Origin: Cytobacillus firmus
Lineage (GTDB): Bacteria; Bacillota; Bacilli; Bacillales; Cytobacillaceae
Direction: 5' to 3'
DNA length: 64,000 nucleotides
Assembly (NCBI RefSeq): GCF_023612095.1
Contig: NZ_CP086235.1
Location: 1,261,001 to 1,325,000 of the forward strand
The notes beneath the pieces are model-generated. The model saw only the letters and a program-made list of their open reading frames with translations, had not been told where the DNA came from and searched no databases. Positions 1-8,389 of this stretch are shown here, one piece after another (the first letter of the stretch is position 1; every line of letters begins with the position of its first letter). The translations under genes and the position numbers were made by a program.

Positions 1-59
1 AGGGAAGCAAATTTTTCTGAGGAAATTATCTGAATTGGACAGACAAAAACAACTCCATC

Positions 60-67
60 CATACATA
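60..67 (+). promoter_or_regulatory. Candidate SigE/SigK-type -10 element of sigK
   Basis: CATACATA lies about 50 bases before the sigK start and resembles the CATA-containing -10 box of mother-cell sigma factors SigE and SigK. I could not identify a convincing -35 partner at 16-18 bases, so this is only a candidate. In B. subtilis sigK is transcribed first by SigE and then by SigK itself. Confidence 0.3.
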
Positions 68-116
68 GGAATTAGTTATAGGCATTTTTGAACGCATTAT
101 AAGCGGGGGTGGAACG

Positions 117-836
117 ATGTCCGGTATTTTGACTGCACTCGGGTTTTTGGTTAAGGAGATAGTGTTTCTTGTATCTTATGTAAAAAATAATGCATTTCCC
201 CAACCGCTGTCTCCTGCAGATGAAAAGAAATACCTGCGTTTGATGGCTGCAGGTGATTCGCATGCCCGTAATATGCTTATTGAACATAATCTAAGGCTGG
301 TTGCCCATATTGTAAAGAAGTTTGAAAATACAGGAGAGGATTCTGAGGATCTGATTTCAATAGGGACAATCGGACTGATAAAGGCCATCGAGAGCTATTC
401 GGAAGGGAAAGGAACAAAGCTTGCCACCTATGCAGCCCGCTGTATTGAAAATGAGATATTGATGCACTTGCGGGCACTGAAGAAGACTAAAAAAGATGTA
501 TCCCTTCATGATCCTATTGGGCAGGACAAAGAAGGCAATGAAATATCTCTTATTGATGTTCTTAAGTCGGAATCTGAGGATGTTATTAATACAATTCAGC
601 TAAATATGGAACTGGAAAAAGTGAAGGAGTACATTGATGTTTTAGATGAGAGAGAAAAAGAAGTCATTGTCGGCAGGTTCGGACTTGATCTGCAAAAAGA
701 AAAAACACAAAGAGAAATTGCCAAAGAACTTGGCATATCAAGAAGTTATGTCTCCAGAATTGAAAAGAGAGCATTAATGAAAATGTTTCATGAGTTTTAT
801 CGGGCAGAAAAAGAAAAAAGGAAAAATAATAGCTAA
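117..836 (+). CDS. sigK: RNA polymerase sporulation sigma factor SigK (pro-sigma-K)
   Basis: Late mother-cell sigma factor of sporulation. The 239-residue product has the hydrophobic pro-sequence (residues 1-20, Ser20 then Tyr21, where the intramembrane protease SpoIVFB would cut), sigma region 2 (about 60-125, including the [13 protein letters not shown] helix) and region 4 with a helix-turn-helix near the C-terminus (about 200-230). A GGGGGTGG ribosome site at 104-112 supports the ATG at 117. In B. subtilis 168 this gene is split by the skin prophage into spoIVCB and spoIIIC; here it is continuous, so no excision is needed. It converges on the lipoprotein gene, sharing a hairpin that covers both stop codons. 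Confidence 0.97.
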   Translation: MSGILTALGFLVKEIVFLVSYVKNNAFPQPLSPADEKKYLRLMAAGDSHARNMLIEHNLRLVAHIVKKFENTGEDSEDLISIGTIGLIKAIESYSEGKGTKLATYAARCIENEILMHLRALKKTKKDVSLHDPIGQDKEGNEISLIDVLKSESEDVINTIQLNMELEKVKEYIDVLDEREKEVIVGRFGLDLQKEKTQREIAKELGISRSYVSRIEKRALMKMFHEFYRAEKEKRKNNS

Positions 837-863
837 AGGGACAGTTTGACTGTCCCTTTAGCT
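831..863. terminator. Perfect inverted repeat between convergent sigK and lipoprotein genes
   Basis: A 14-base arm (831-844) and its exact complement (850-863) flank a 5-base TTTGA loop. The hairpin includes the sigK stop (834-836) and most of the stop of the opposing gene (862-864). Both sides are followed by A/T-rich sequence (AGCTATTTAATT on plus, ATTATTTTTCC on minus), so it can act as a bidirectional terminator. Confidence 0.75.
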
Positions 864-1836
864 ATTTAATTCTGCCGTTTTTCAATAAAAGCTTCCAGCT
901 CTCACCGCTGTCTGCAGATTCATATACATCTTTGAGATAAGTTGAAATAGCAAGCTTTCCGTCAGATTTTTGATCGGCAGCAATGTATGTAATAGGGTTG
1001 TCATAGCTGAGAAAAGGGATTTTAATCTGTGAGTTTTCCATCGTTTTAAGATCGATTTTGCTCATTTGAACCTTTTCATGATCGGCATAGGCATAATACA
1101 GGCTGTTCTCCGTAAATGCGAGGGCTGTAGCCATAATTGAATCAGATACTAACTTTACAGTTTCCCCTTTATCCTGTGAGTAAAAGATGCCGCTTCTTGT
1201 TGACATGGCCATGATTTCAGGATTAGTTGGATGTGCTGCAATCATACCAAGTGTGTCGGCCTCAAGCCCTTTTAAGCTGACTGGATCCCATGTTTTGCCT
1301 GCGTCCTGAGAGCGGTATACACCTGCCTTGAGTTCATCGTTATTTTCCTGATTTATCATATAGGTTAGATTGGTATCATAGCCTGCAGCTAGAAAAGGAA
1401 AGGAACTTGTTCCGCTAAAAGCCAGTTTCTTGAAAGAGGCTCCTTTATCTGTACTTTTTACAATTCCAAGAGGGTTTTTTATAACGGAATTCTTATCAGG
1501 ATGGCCGCTGACAATGAATCCATCTTTGACTGCCTGAAACCCCATATAGTCATGGTTAAGAGAAGTGGTCTCGTGCCAAATGCCATCTTTGAAAAACTTG
1601 AATCCTTCGCTTGATGCAAGATAGAGGCCAGTATCATTTCCCGGATATCCGATCCCTTGAATATGCTCGATTTGCTGGGCTGAGGCCTCGATAATAGTAT
1701 AAACAGGTGCTTCTGAAGTTTTATTTGAAGGTTCATCAGCAGTTTTCTTACTTTGCTCATCCTCCACAGAACAGCCGGCTGTGAGCAATAATAGGAGAAT
1801 CGCCAAAATCGTTCGGCCTTGTTTCATTTGTTTCAC
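862..1836 (-). CDS. Putative lipoprotein with BNR/YCF48-like beta-propeller repeats
   Basis: A 324-residue secreted lipoprotein of unknown function. The N-terminus is a lipoprotein signal peptide (hydrophobic residues about 8-20 and an LTAGC lipobox, Cys22 the likely lipidated residue), followed by a low-complexity Lys/Glu/Ser linker. The rest carries several Asp-box-like turns of the SxDxGxTW type (STDKGASF, SQDAGKTW, SQDKGETV, SADSGESW), the signature of sialidase or photosystem-assembly type beta-propellers. These blades usually bind rather than hydrolyse, so I would not call it a sialidase. It may occupy the place of the B. subtilis lipoprotein gene yqeF, but I cannot show orthology. Confidence 0.8.
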   Translation of the reverse strand: MKQMKQGRTILAILLLLLTAGCSVEDEQSKKTADEPSNKTSEAPVYTIIEASAQQIEHIQGIGYPGNDTGLYLASSEGFKFFKDGIWHETTSLNHDYMGFQAVKDGFIVSGHPDKNSVIKNPLGIVKSTDKGASFKKLAFSGTSSFPFLAAGYDTNLTYMINQENNDELKAGVYRSQDAGKTWDPVSLKGLEADTLGMIAAHPTNPEIMAMSTRSGIFYSQDKGETVKLVSDSIMATALAFTENSLYYAYADHEKVQMSKIDLKTMENSQIKIPFLSYDNPITYIAADQKSDGKLAISTYLKDVYESADSGESWKLLLKNGRIK

Positions 1837-1903
1837 TCCAATTCATAGCATTTCAATGGTTATTATTATCGATGTCATTATATAGTATTTCAGCTAAAAA
1901 TAA

Positions 1904-1929
1904 AAAACCCTTGCCTGTGGAAGGGTTCA
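1904..1929 (-). terminator. Terminator of the small zinc-ribbon gene
   Basis: On the minus strand a hairpin (AACCCTT / AAGGGTT, arms at 1906-1912 and 1921-1927) is followed by a T-rich run, TTTTTTATTTTTAG. It lies just downstream of the 54-residue minus-strand gene. Confidence 0.7.
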
Positions 1930-1945
1930 TATTAATGGCTCCCTG

Positions 1946-2110
1946 CTATGAGTGAAGAAAAAACTTATTCCTCTCCTTATACTTGATATCGGAAAGATGT
2001 TTTGTCATTTTGCCTGACCCCTTACAGGCAGGGCAGGTTTTCTTTAAGAATTTACATGCTGTTATGCTGCCTGTGCCTTTGCATTTCTTGCAGATTGAGA
2101 TAATCTTCAT
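1946..2110 (-). CDS. Small DnaJ-like zinc-ribbon protein, 54 residues
   Basis: A short gene below usual size cut-offs. The product has two CxxC knuckles of the DnaJ cysteine-rich type, CKKCKGTG (residues 7-14) and CPACKGSG (26-33), then a basic tail. Two such motifs make one zinc site, half of what DnaJ has. A GGAGGAG site 8 bases before the ATG at 2108-2110 and its own terminator support it as real. Function is unknown; a metal-binding chaperone accessory or nucleic-acid contact is possible but not shown. Confidence 0.75.
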   Translation of the reverse strand: MKIISICKKCKGTGSITACKFLKKTCPACKGSGKMTKHLSDIKYKERNKFFLHS

Positions 2111-2274
2111 TTAACACTCCTCCCATAAAATTCCTTCTAGTATATTCTATGAACTGTTCAAATAGAGGTGCTAAGAAAACATCGATTTTTAGCAGTTATT
2201 TAGTACAAAAGCCTAAGCGATTGTCCATTTTTTACATATCTTAAATAATAGAAGGTGAAGGGAGGTAATTGGTT

Positions 2275-2427
2275 ATGCCTTATGGTTACGGCGGTTATCC
2301 TGTTCCCCCTCCTTATCCATGCGGTTATTATGGAGGGGGCGGTTTCTGGCTGGCCCTCGCAGTTGTCCTGCTGATTCTGCTGCTTGTTTTTGGGGGATTT
2401 GCTTATTATGGAGGCTATTTCAGGTAG
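2275..2427 (+). CDS. YjcZ-like tiny sporulation membrane protein, 50 residues
   Basis: A 50-residue protein with a Gly/Tyr/Pro-rich head (about residues 1-24), one transmembrane helix (about 24-42, rich in Leu and Val) and a short Tyr/Gly tail. This is the layout of the YjcZ family of tiny Bacillus spore-coat-associated membrane proteins, often repeated in a genome. An AGGGAGG ribosome site lies about 8 bases before the ATG. Family assignment rests on composition and layout only. Confidence 0.75.
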   Translation: MPYGYGGYPVPPPYPCGYYGGGGFWLALAVVLLILLLVFGGFAYYGGYFR

Positions 2428-2551
2428 CGATAACCAGCAGTTGGCTCATATCTTATGATATGGGCTCTTTTAAATGTGCAATTTTATAGAAATTTCGGAA
2501 AAATCAAGGTATAATATTTCTGCAGCCGAAACTTTTTTATGGGGGGATAAT

Positions 2552-4351
2552 ATGACTGCAACAGCATATTCATCAGTGTGGGATTTAGATGTTTTTTTTA
2601 AGGATGGAAGCGGTTCAGCTGAATTTAAACAGCATTTACAGGAAACAAGAAAACATATTGATTCATTCTCTAATCTAATACATAATTGGGAGCCTTCTAA
2701 CTCAAGCGAAGATGCCGCAGAAATAAGTAAGGTTATTGAGCTGTTTCAGCAGACAGCAAGAAAAGTGCGCCAGGCCGGAGCTTTTGTCAGCTGTCTTCAG
2801 GCACAAAATACCGAAGACAAAAAAGCGAAAGACCTTAGAGGCGCAACTACGGAATTGAGTGCAGGTTTTCAAAATGCTTTAACTGTATTTGATCAGAAGC
2901 TGGCAAGTTTAAATCAGAGTGCATGGGAGCAGATAATAAATGATCAGGAATTAAATGAACTCTCATTTGTATTAAGCGAACGCCGCGAAAAGGCCTCAGA
3001 AAAACTTTCGCAGGAGGAAGAAACTGTTATTAATGCTCTTGCTGTTGATGGGTATCACGGATGGGGCCAGATGTATGACGTAATAGTAGGAAATATAAAG
3101 ATTCCCTGCACTGAAAATGGGGAGATAAAACAGCTGTCAGTTGGACAGGCTGCCAATAAGTTTTCAAGTCCTGACCGAAAGCTGCGCAAGGAAGTTTTTG
3201 TTAACTGGGAAAAATCATGGGGCAGCCAGTCCGATTATTTATCCAAGACCCTAAATCACTTAGCCGGTTTTAGATTAATTGTATATAAATTAAGAGGCTG
3301 GGATGATTTTCTTAAGGAACCGCTGGATTTAAACAGGATGAAAAAAGAAACCCTTGAGACAATGTGGGATGTCATTTCCCGTAATAAAGCACCTCTTGTT
3401 AAATATTTGGAGAGAAAGGCAAAGCTTTTAGGTTTAGAGAAATTAAGCTGGTATGACCTGGATGCGCCGCTCTCCGAGTCAGAAACGAAATTATCCTATC
3501 AGGAGGGCGCAGAATTTATCCTTGAGCAGTTTGCCCACTTCGGAGAAGAGATGACCCTATTTTCTAAAAAAGCCTTTGAAGAAAAGTGGATTGAAGCTGA
3601 GGACCGTCCAGGAAAGGCGCCAGGCGGTTTTCATACTTACTTTCCTGAAGACAGCCAATCAAGAATCTTTATGACATACTCAGGGACACCATCCAATGTT
3701 TCTACTCTTGCACATGAACTCGGGCATGGTTTTCATACCTATGCAATGAGAGATCTTCATTTGCTGAATCGAAATTATGCCATGAATGTTGCGGAGACAG
3801 CATCTACTTTTGCAGAAATGATTGTCTCTGATGCCGCAGTGAAAAAAGCAGGATCAGAAGAAGAGAAACTGGCACTATTAGAAGATAAAGTTCAAAGATC
3901 GGTTGCACTGCTAATGAATATCCATGCTCGATTCCTGTTTGAAACCAGATTCTATGAAGAAAGAAAACAGGGAAATGTGAGTGCCGAACGTCTGAATGAC
4001 ATCATGGCGGCAGCCCAAAAAGAGGCTTATGGAGACGCACTTGATGAGTATCATCCTTCCTTCTGGGCTTCAAAACTGCACTTCTTTATTACTGGCGTCC
4101 CATTCTATAATTTCCCATATACTTTTGGATATTTATTCTCGCTGGGAATCTATGCACAGGCACTAAAAGAAGGGAAAGGATATGAAGAAAAATATATAGC
4201 ATTATTAAAGGATACTGCATCGATGACAGTTGAAGATTTAGCGATGAAGCATTTAAATGCTGATTTAACCAAGCCAGAGTTCTGGGAAAGTGCCGTACAA
4301 TTATGCATGGATGATGTGGAAGAGTTCCTGGCATTAACAGAAGAAAAATAA
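2552..4351 (+). CDS. M3 family oligoendopeptidase (PepF-like)
   Basis: Cytoplasmic zinc metallopeptidase that degrades oligopeptides. The product is about 599 residues from the ATG at 2552, which follows a GGGGGG site; the open frame extends 26 codons further upstream without a good ribosome site. The HELGH zinc motif is at about residues 388-392, with the third ligand Glu in the NVAETAS segment near 415. Length and the C-terminal HPSFWASKLHFF / YNFPYTFGYLFSLG region fit the PepF/M3B group. It stands alone, ending in a terminator shared with pssA. Confidence 0.92.
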   Translation: MTATAYSSVWDLDVFFKDGSGSAEFKQHLQETRKHIDSFSNLIHNWEPSNSSEDAAEISKVIELFQQTARKVRQAGAFVSCLQAQNTEDKKAKDLRGATTELSAGFQNALTVFDQKLASLNQSAWEQIINDQELNELSFVLSERREKASEKLSQEEETVINALAVDGYHGWGQMYDVIVGNIKIPCTENGEIKQLSVGQAANKFSSPDRKLRKEVFVNWEKSWGSQSDYLSKTLNHLAGFRLIVYKLRGWDDFLKEPLDLNRMKKETLETMWDVISRNKAPLVKYLERKAKLLGLEKLSWYDLDAPLSESETKLSYQEGAEFILEQFAHFGEEMTLFSKKAFEEKWIEAEDRPGKAPGGFHTYFPEDSQSRIFMTYSGTPSNVSTLAHELGHGFHTYAMRDLHLLNRNYAMNVAETASTFAEMIVSDAAVKKAGSEEEKLALLEDKVQRSVALLMNIHARFLFETRFYEERKQGNVSAERLNDIMAAAQKEAYGDALDEYHPSFWASKLHFFITGVPFYNFPYTFGYLFSLGIYAQALKEGKGYEEKYIALLKDTASMTVEDLAMKHLNADLTKPEFWESAVQLCMDDVEEFLALTEEK

Positions 4352-4358
4352 AACATAG

Positions 4359-4393
4359 AAGCCGCGCTCTTATTTTGAGCTCGGCTTTTTTAC
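4359..4393. terminator. Bidirectional terminator between the M3 peptidase and pssA
   Basis: Arms AAGCCG (4359-4364) and CGGCTT (4382-4387), extended inward by GCTC/GAGC, followed by a T run on the plus strand and by TTCTATGTTTTATTTT on the minus strand. Confidence 0.85.
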
Positions 4394-4929
4394 ATTTTTT
4401 TCACCCTGAAAGGGCTTATCATTAAAAATGAAAGTATCAGCATGATGAAAAGGAATATAGGTGAAGGCCAAAACGGGATCGCAAGATAGCATAAAGTGGC
4501 GAGGCATCCGGAAGCTGTTATTGGCAGACCGGTAAAATAGCCGTTATTCTCGCTAATGTTAAAACGGGCGAGCCGCAAAGCTCCACATCCGATATATAGA
4601 GCAGTCAGGAAGGCGCCGGGTGCCCCGAATTCAAAAAGTATTCCCGTGTATAGGAGCAGTGCAGGTGCAACTCCAAATGAAATAATGTCACTCATCGAAT
4701 CGAGCTGCTTTCCTAGTTCCGATTCAATATTCATTTTCCGTGCTGCCATCCCATCAAATCGGTCAGCAAGAGCTGCGATAAAGATAAGCAGCACACTCAA
4801 TTTCAAATTGTCGTTAATAGAAAATAAAATAGCAAAGCATCCTAAGAACAAATTAGACAGAGTTAAGATATTGGCTGTCTGTGCCTTTAGCTTCTTAATG
4901 GTTAAATCAAGAACATCCTGAAAAAACAT
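4390..4929 (-). CDS. pssA: CDP-diacylglycerol--serine O-phosphatidyltransferase
   Basis: Makes phosphatidylserine from CDP-diacylglycerol and serine in the membrane, the first step to phosphatidylethanolamine. The 179-residue protein has several transmembrane helices and the CDP-alcohol phosphotransferase signature D-G-x2-A-R-x8-G-x3-D-x3-D (ADRFDGMAARKMN... then GKQLDSMSD). The ATG at 4927-4929 follows AAGGAGTG; an in-frame ATG six codons upstream lacks a site. It is divergent from psd, the gene of the next step, rather than in one operon with it. Confidence 0.93.
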   Translation of the reverse strand: MFFQDVLDLTIKKLKAQTANILTLSNLFLGCFAILFSINDNLKLSVLLIFIAALADRFDGMAARKMNIESELGKQLDSMSDIISFGVAPALLLYTGILFEFGAPGAFLTALYIGCGALRLARFNISENNGYFTGLPITASGCLATLCYLAIPFWPSPIFLFIMLILSFLMISPFRVKKM

Positions 4930-5199
4930 ATCGAACACTCCTTGCAACGGGGAATCACAGCTTGCAGACTTTAGGAAGTTTTTCTAACAGCTATGTGCTA
5001 ATGTCTTCCGGCAAATGGGAACTATCGGGAAGGGTAGAAATAGAAGTAATCCGCAACTTTACTGAAGCCAATAATAAAAAAAGTGCCAAATCCGGGGAAG
5101 TCTATGGCAAACTTAGTTTTATATGTTATATAATAATATTTTATTCTATGCTTTTTATGCCTGTTCGTAAAGAACATATTTAGTTAGGGGGCATTTCCT

Positions 5200-5976
5200 T
5201 TGTTAAAACCTGTATATCGACTGCTGATTGAATTGACAAATGGAAGATGGACATCCGGTATACTTCAGAAATTTGCACAATCAAATCTAAGCAGGAGGGT
5301 CATTCCTTCATTTTCAAGAATTTATAATATTAATGAAAGTGAAATGGAAAAAAACCTGCATGAATATCCAACACTTCATGAGTTTTTCATTAGAAGGCTG
5401 AAAGAAGATGCACGAGTAACGGATGAGAGCCCTGATTCAGCAGTGAGTCCTGTAGATGCTGTAATCGAAGATATTGGGGATATCCGGGAGGATCGTATAA
5501 TTACGGTAAAAGGGAAGAACTATTCCATCTCTGAGATGCTTGGTGCAAATAAAGCAGGGAAATATGCAGGCGGCACTTACATGATCTTTTATTTAAGTCC
5601 GAGCCACTACCACAGGATACACAGCCCGGTCACTGGAAAAGTAACAGATCAATGGATTCTGGGGTTAAAATCTTTTCCTGTTAACAAATGGGGTTTAAAA
5701 TATGGAAGAGAAACGCTTTCTAAAAATTTCCGGAGCATAACTGAAGTAAAGCATGGTGATTCAGCCATCGCAATTGTGAAGGTGGGTGCTATGTTTGTAA
5801 ATTCCATCGAACTTACCCATGAAGGGGACCAGCTTGAAAAAGGAAAGGAAATGGCCTATTTTACATTTGGCTCTACTGTCATTCTTCTGTTTGAGAAGGG
5901 GAAATTCCAGCTCGAAAAGTCAATTAAGACCCCTGCTCAAATTAAAGTAGGGGAGCGGATTGGAACCCTGTTGTGA
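5200..5976 (+). CDS. psd: Phosphatidylserine decarboxylase proenzyme
   Basis: Decarboxylates phosphatidylserine to phosphatidylethanolamine at the membrane. The 258-residue proenzyme has the FFIRRLK segment, SPVDAV, the SPSHYHRIHSP motif (His ligands) and the self-cleavage site FGST near residue 227, where most relatives have LGST; the serine becomes the pyruvoyl group. A TTG start at 5200 follows TTAGGGGG. Cleavage would give a large beta chain and a small alpha chain of about 30 residues. Confidence 0.95.
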   Translation: MLKPVYRLLIELTNGRWTSGILQKFAQSNLSRRVIPSFSRIYNINESEMEKNLHEYPTLHEFFIRRLKEDARVTDESPDSAVSPVDAVIEDIGDIREDRIITVKGKNYSISEMLGANKAGKYAGGTYMIFYLSPSHYHRIHSPVTGKVTDQWILGLKSFPVNKWGLKYGRETLSKNFRSITEVKHGDSAIAIVKVGAMFVNSIELTHEGDQLEKGKEMAYFTFGSTVILLFEKGKFQLEKSIKTPAQIKVGERIGTLL

Positions 5977-6021
5977 ATGAAAAGACCAGTTATTTCAGGT
6001 GTTTAAATATGAGTATAAAAA

Positions 6022-6039
6022 AAGCCCTAGTAAGGGCTT
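6022..6039 (-). terminator. Terminator of sda
   Basis: AAGCCCT, loop AGTA, AGGGCTT; on the minus strand this is followed by TTTTTTATAC. It lies directly after the sda stop codon. Confidence 0.75.
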
Positions 6040-6047
6040 GTCCATTT

Positions 6048-6188
6048 TTATGATGTAACTTTTATTCTGTTTGATAGTGATCGACGGTGGATTTCTGTTT
6101 CAATTAAACGGATGAAGTCTTTGCTAAGCTGCAGTTCTTTTGCTTTATAATAGGATTCGATTAATAATTCATCTGACAGTTTACGCAT
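6048..6188 (-). CDS. sda: Sporulation checkpoint inhibitor Sda
   Basis: A 46-residue helical-hairpin protein that binds sporulation kinases such as KinA and blocks phosphorelay entry when replication initiation is perturbed. The sequence ([14 protein letters not shown], then a helix ending in [10 protein letters not shown]) matches Sda of B. subtilis in length and pattern. The start at 6186-6188 follows GGAGGTGGGACAG; the longer open frame upstream is not needed. A SigA-like promoter and a group of DnaA boxes lie upstream, as expected for a DnaA-controlled gene. Confidence 0.93.
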   Translation of the reverse strand: MRKLSDELLIESYYKAKELQLSKDFIRLIETEIHRRSLSNRIKVTS

Positions 6189-6273
6189 TCCTGTCCCACC
6201 TCCAGGTACTTGATATTTCAGTTCTAAAAGAATTATTTTATACATATAATGTAAGATTTTATGTTGTACCCCT

Positions 6274-6302
6274 ACTTTAGCAAATTAAAACGGTTAGAAC
6301 AA
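6274..6302 (-). promoter_or_regulatory. Candidate SigA promoter of sda
   Basis: On the minus strand TTGTTC (6297-6302) and TAAAGT (6274-6279) are 17 bases apart, about 85 bases before the sda start. The boxes are each 4 of 6 to consensus. A DnaA box begins 9 bases upstream of the -35. Confidence 0.5.
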
Positions 6303-6310
6303 CTGTTCTC

Positions 6311-6409
6311 TTATCCACAGGAAACCGTGGATAACCTGTGATTATTTTGTTTATAAAAAGGGAAAAAGTAGTAAAATCATATTGGATTATGTGCATAAAG
6401 TTATCCACA
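6311..6409. promoter_or_regulatory. DnaA-box cluster upstream of sda
   Basis: Two perfect DnaA boxes TTATCCACA occur at 6311-6319 and 6401-6409 on the plus strand, one TTATGCACA at 6390-6398 on the minus strand, and a one-mismatch TTATCCACG at 6326-6334 on the minus strand. Weaker 7-of-9 matches follow near 6474 and 6511. In B. subtilis DnaA acts on sda through boxes around its promoter. The 6189-6717 gap holds no supportable gene. Confidence 0.85.
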
Positions 6410-6661
6410 GGGCTGAGGAGCAGTTGGTTTTTGTCGAAAAATTTTTATTTTAAGGTTAATTAACAACTATTCTGTGGAAATTTACTGAGTTTTGAGTGTC
6501 TTTCCCCATTTTGTGGAATCGTATAAAATAGAACGGCCTGATTGAAATCCGTCATTCTTTATTTTGAAAGAGTGGACGAAATTGGGTATGATGAAATCGG
6601 TGTTTTATCTAGTGAATGGCTGCAGACACTAATTAACATTTAAGACCGGGATTAATTTGAG

Positions 6662-6682
6662 GGCAATAGATACACTATTGCC
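6662..6682. repeat. 8-bp perfect inverted repeat upstream of yqeG
   Basis: GGCAATAG and CTATTGCC with a 5-base loop, 36 bases before the yqeG start, without a T run. It may be an operator or a leader hairpin. Confidence 0.5.
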
Positions 6683-6717
6683 GGACAATATGAATAAATG
6701 ATTGAGGTGTAAATATA

Positions 6718-7233
6718 GTGTTAAAGCATTTTTTGCCTAATCAGCATGTTAAAAGTATTTTTGAAATAACTCCACATAGTTTACAGGGAAAGGGAGTTAA
6801 AGGGATAATCACGGACCTGGATAATACACTTGTTGAATGGGACAGGCCCAATGCAACGCCGAAGCTGATTAACTGGTTTGAAGAAATGAAGCAAAGCAAT
6901 ATTAAGGTTACCATTGTGTCTAATAATAATGAAAATCGCGTTAAGGCTTTTTCCCATCCACTTGATATTCCATTTATTTATCAGGCGAGAAAGCCAATGG
7001 GCAGGGCCTTCCGGAGAGCTCTAGCTGAGATGGGACTGAGAAAAGAAGAAACAGTGGTGATTGGAGATCAATTGCTGACTGATGTACTGGGAGGAAACAG
7101 AAGCGGTTTCCATACTATATTGGTCGTACCTGTTGCTCAAACTGACGGGTTTGTTACGAAATTTAACCGGCTGGTAGAGAGACGGATTTTAAATTGGTTC
7201 AGAAAAAAAGGCATGATTCAGTGGGAGGATTAA
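6718..7233 (+). CDS. yqeG: YqeG family HAD-type phosphatase
   Basis: Haloacid-dehalogenase superfamily protein, 171 residues. Motif I DLDNTLVEWD (about residues 33-42), motif II TIVSNN, the conserved Lys in RKPMGRAF, and motif III VVIGDQLLTDVLGGNR are all present. Relatives include phosphatidylglycerophosphate phosphatases, but the B. subtilis substrate is unsettled. The GTG start follows TTGAGGTG. It heads the run yqeG-yqeH-aroE-yhbY-nadD-yqeK-rsfS-yqeM, with a 3-base gap to yqeH. Confidence 0.92.
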   Translation: MLKHFLPNQHVKSIFEITPHSLQGKGVKGIITDLDNTLVEWDRPNATPKLINWFEEMKQSNIKVTIVSNNNENRVKAFSHPLDIPFIYQARKPMGRAFRRALAEMGLRKEETVVIGDQLLTDVLGGNRSGFHTILVVPVAQTDGFVTKFNRLVERRILNWFRKKGMIQWED

Positions 7234-7236
7234 AAA

Positions 7237-8343
7237 GTGAGTGAAGAACAATTTGTTTGCGTAGGCTGTGGAGTGAAAGTTCAGGCAGAGAATCCTGATG
7301 AATTAGGTTATGCTCCTCAATCAGCTCTGCAGAAGGAAACGATTATTTGCCAGCGCTGTTTCAGGCTGAAGCACTATAATGAAGTTCAGGATGTAAGCTT
7401 GACTGATGATGATTTTCTAAAGATCCTGAATGAAATTGGACAAAGTGATGCACTTATTGTGAAGATTGTGGACATTTTTGATTTTAACGGCAGCTGGCTC
7501 CCAGGTCTTCACCGTTTTGTGGGCAGCAATAAAATTCTGCTTGTTGGAAACAAAGTTGACCTGCTTCCAAAGTCCGTGAAAACAAACAAGCTGATTAACT
7601 GGATGAAGCAGGAATCAAAACAGCTGGGGCTGAAACCGGAAGAGGTGTATCTGGCCAGTGCTGCAAAAGGGTACTCCATTAATGAAATTGCAGCAGCCAT
7701 CGATCATTATCGGGAAGGAAAAGACGTTTATGTAGTAGGATGTACGAATGTAGGTAAATCCACTTTCATCAATCGCATATTAAAAGAAGTAACAGGTGAG
7801 GGCGATGTCATCACTACTTCCCACTTCCCAGGAACGACTCTGGATATTATCGAGATCCCTCTATCTGATGGAAAGGCTTTGGTGGATACTCCAGGCATAA
7901 TTAACCATCATCAGATGGCTCATTATGTAGATAAAAGGGATTTAAAGGTGATAACACCTAAAAAGGAGATTAAACCTAAGGTTTTCCAGCTGAATGAAGA
8001 GCAGACTCTGTTTTTTGGCGGACTGGCCAGGTTTGATTATATTGCTGGCGGCCGGCGGTCATTTGTTTGTCATTTCTCCAATGAATTAAATATTCACCGC
8101 ACCAAAACAGAAAAGGCGGATGAGCTATATGAGAATCATGCGGGAGAGATGCTTACACCGCCAAGAATAGAGCAGATGGAAACCTTCCCGGAGCTTGTGA
8201 AACATGAATTCACAATTAAAGAACCGAAAACAGATATAGTATTTTCAGGACTTGGCTGGATAACGGTAAATGAGGGTGGGGCCAAAGTAGCTGCATATGT
8301 TCCTAAAGGTGTCCATGCCATGATAAGGAAGTCATTAATTTAG
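7237..8343 (+). CDS. yqeH: Ribosome biogenesis GTPase YqeH
   Basis: Circularly permuted GTPase needed for 30S subunit assembly. The 368-residue protein starts with a zinc finger (Cys8, Cys11, Cys38, Cys41). G motifs are in permuted order: NKVD (G4, about 107-110) precedes GCTNVGKST (G1, about 168-176) and DTPG (G3). A C-terminal basic domain follows. The GTG start at 7237 lies 3 bases after yqeG. In B. subtilis depletion lowers 16S rRNA. Confidence 0.96.
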   Translation: MSEEQFVCVGCGVKVQAENPDELGYAPQSALQKETIICQRCFRLKHYNEVQDVSLTDDDFLKILNEIGQSDALIVKIVDIFDFNGSWLPGLHRFVGSNKILLVGNKVDLLPKSVKTNKLINWMKQESKQLGLKPEEVYLASAAKGYSINEIAAAIDHYREGKDVYVVGCTNVGKSTFINRILKEVTGEGDVITTSHFPGTTLDIIEIPLSDGKALVDTPGIINHHQMAHYVDKRDLKVITPKKEIKPKVFQLNEEQTLFFGGLARFDYIAGGRRSFVCHFSNELNIHRTKTEKADELYENHAGEMLTPPRIEQMETFPELVKHEFTIKEPKTDIVFSGLGWITVNEGGAKVAAYVPKGVHAMIRKSLI

Positions 8344-8389
8344 GCTGTTACTTGCATTTGCTTACGCTTTTCAAAAGGGGTGAGGATTT

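Noticed and set aside
1..116. Partial upstream gene at the window start
   Set aside because: No open frame with a stop and family pattern could be supported; it looks like the sigK promoter region.
4962..5183. 73-codon open frame between pssA and psd
   Set aside because: No ribosome site, no recognisable pattern, and it fills the divergent promoter region.
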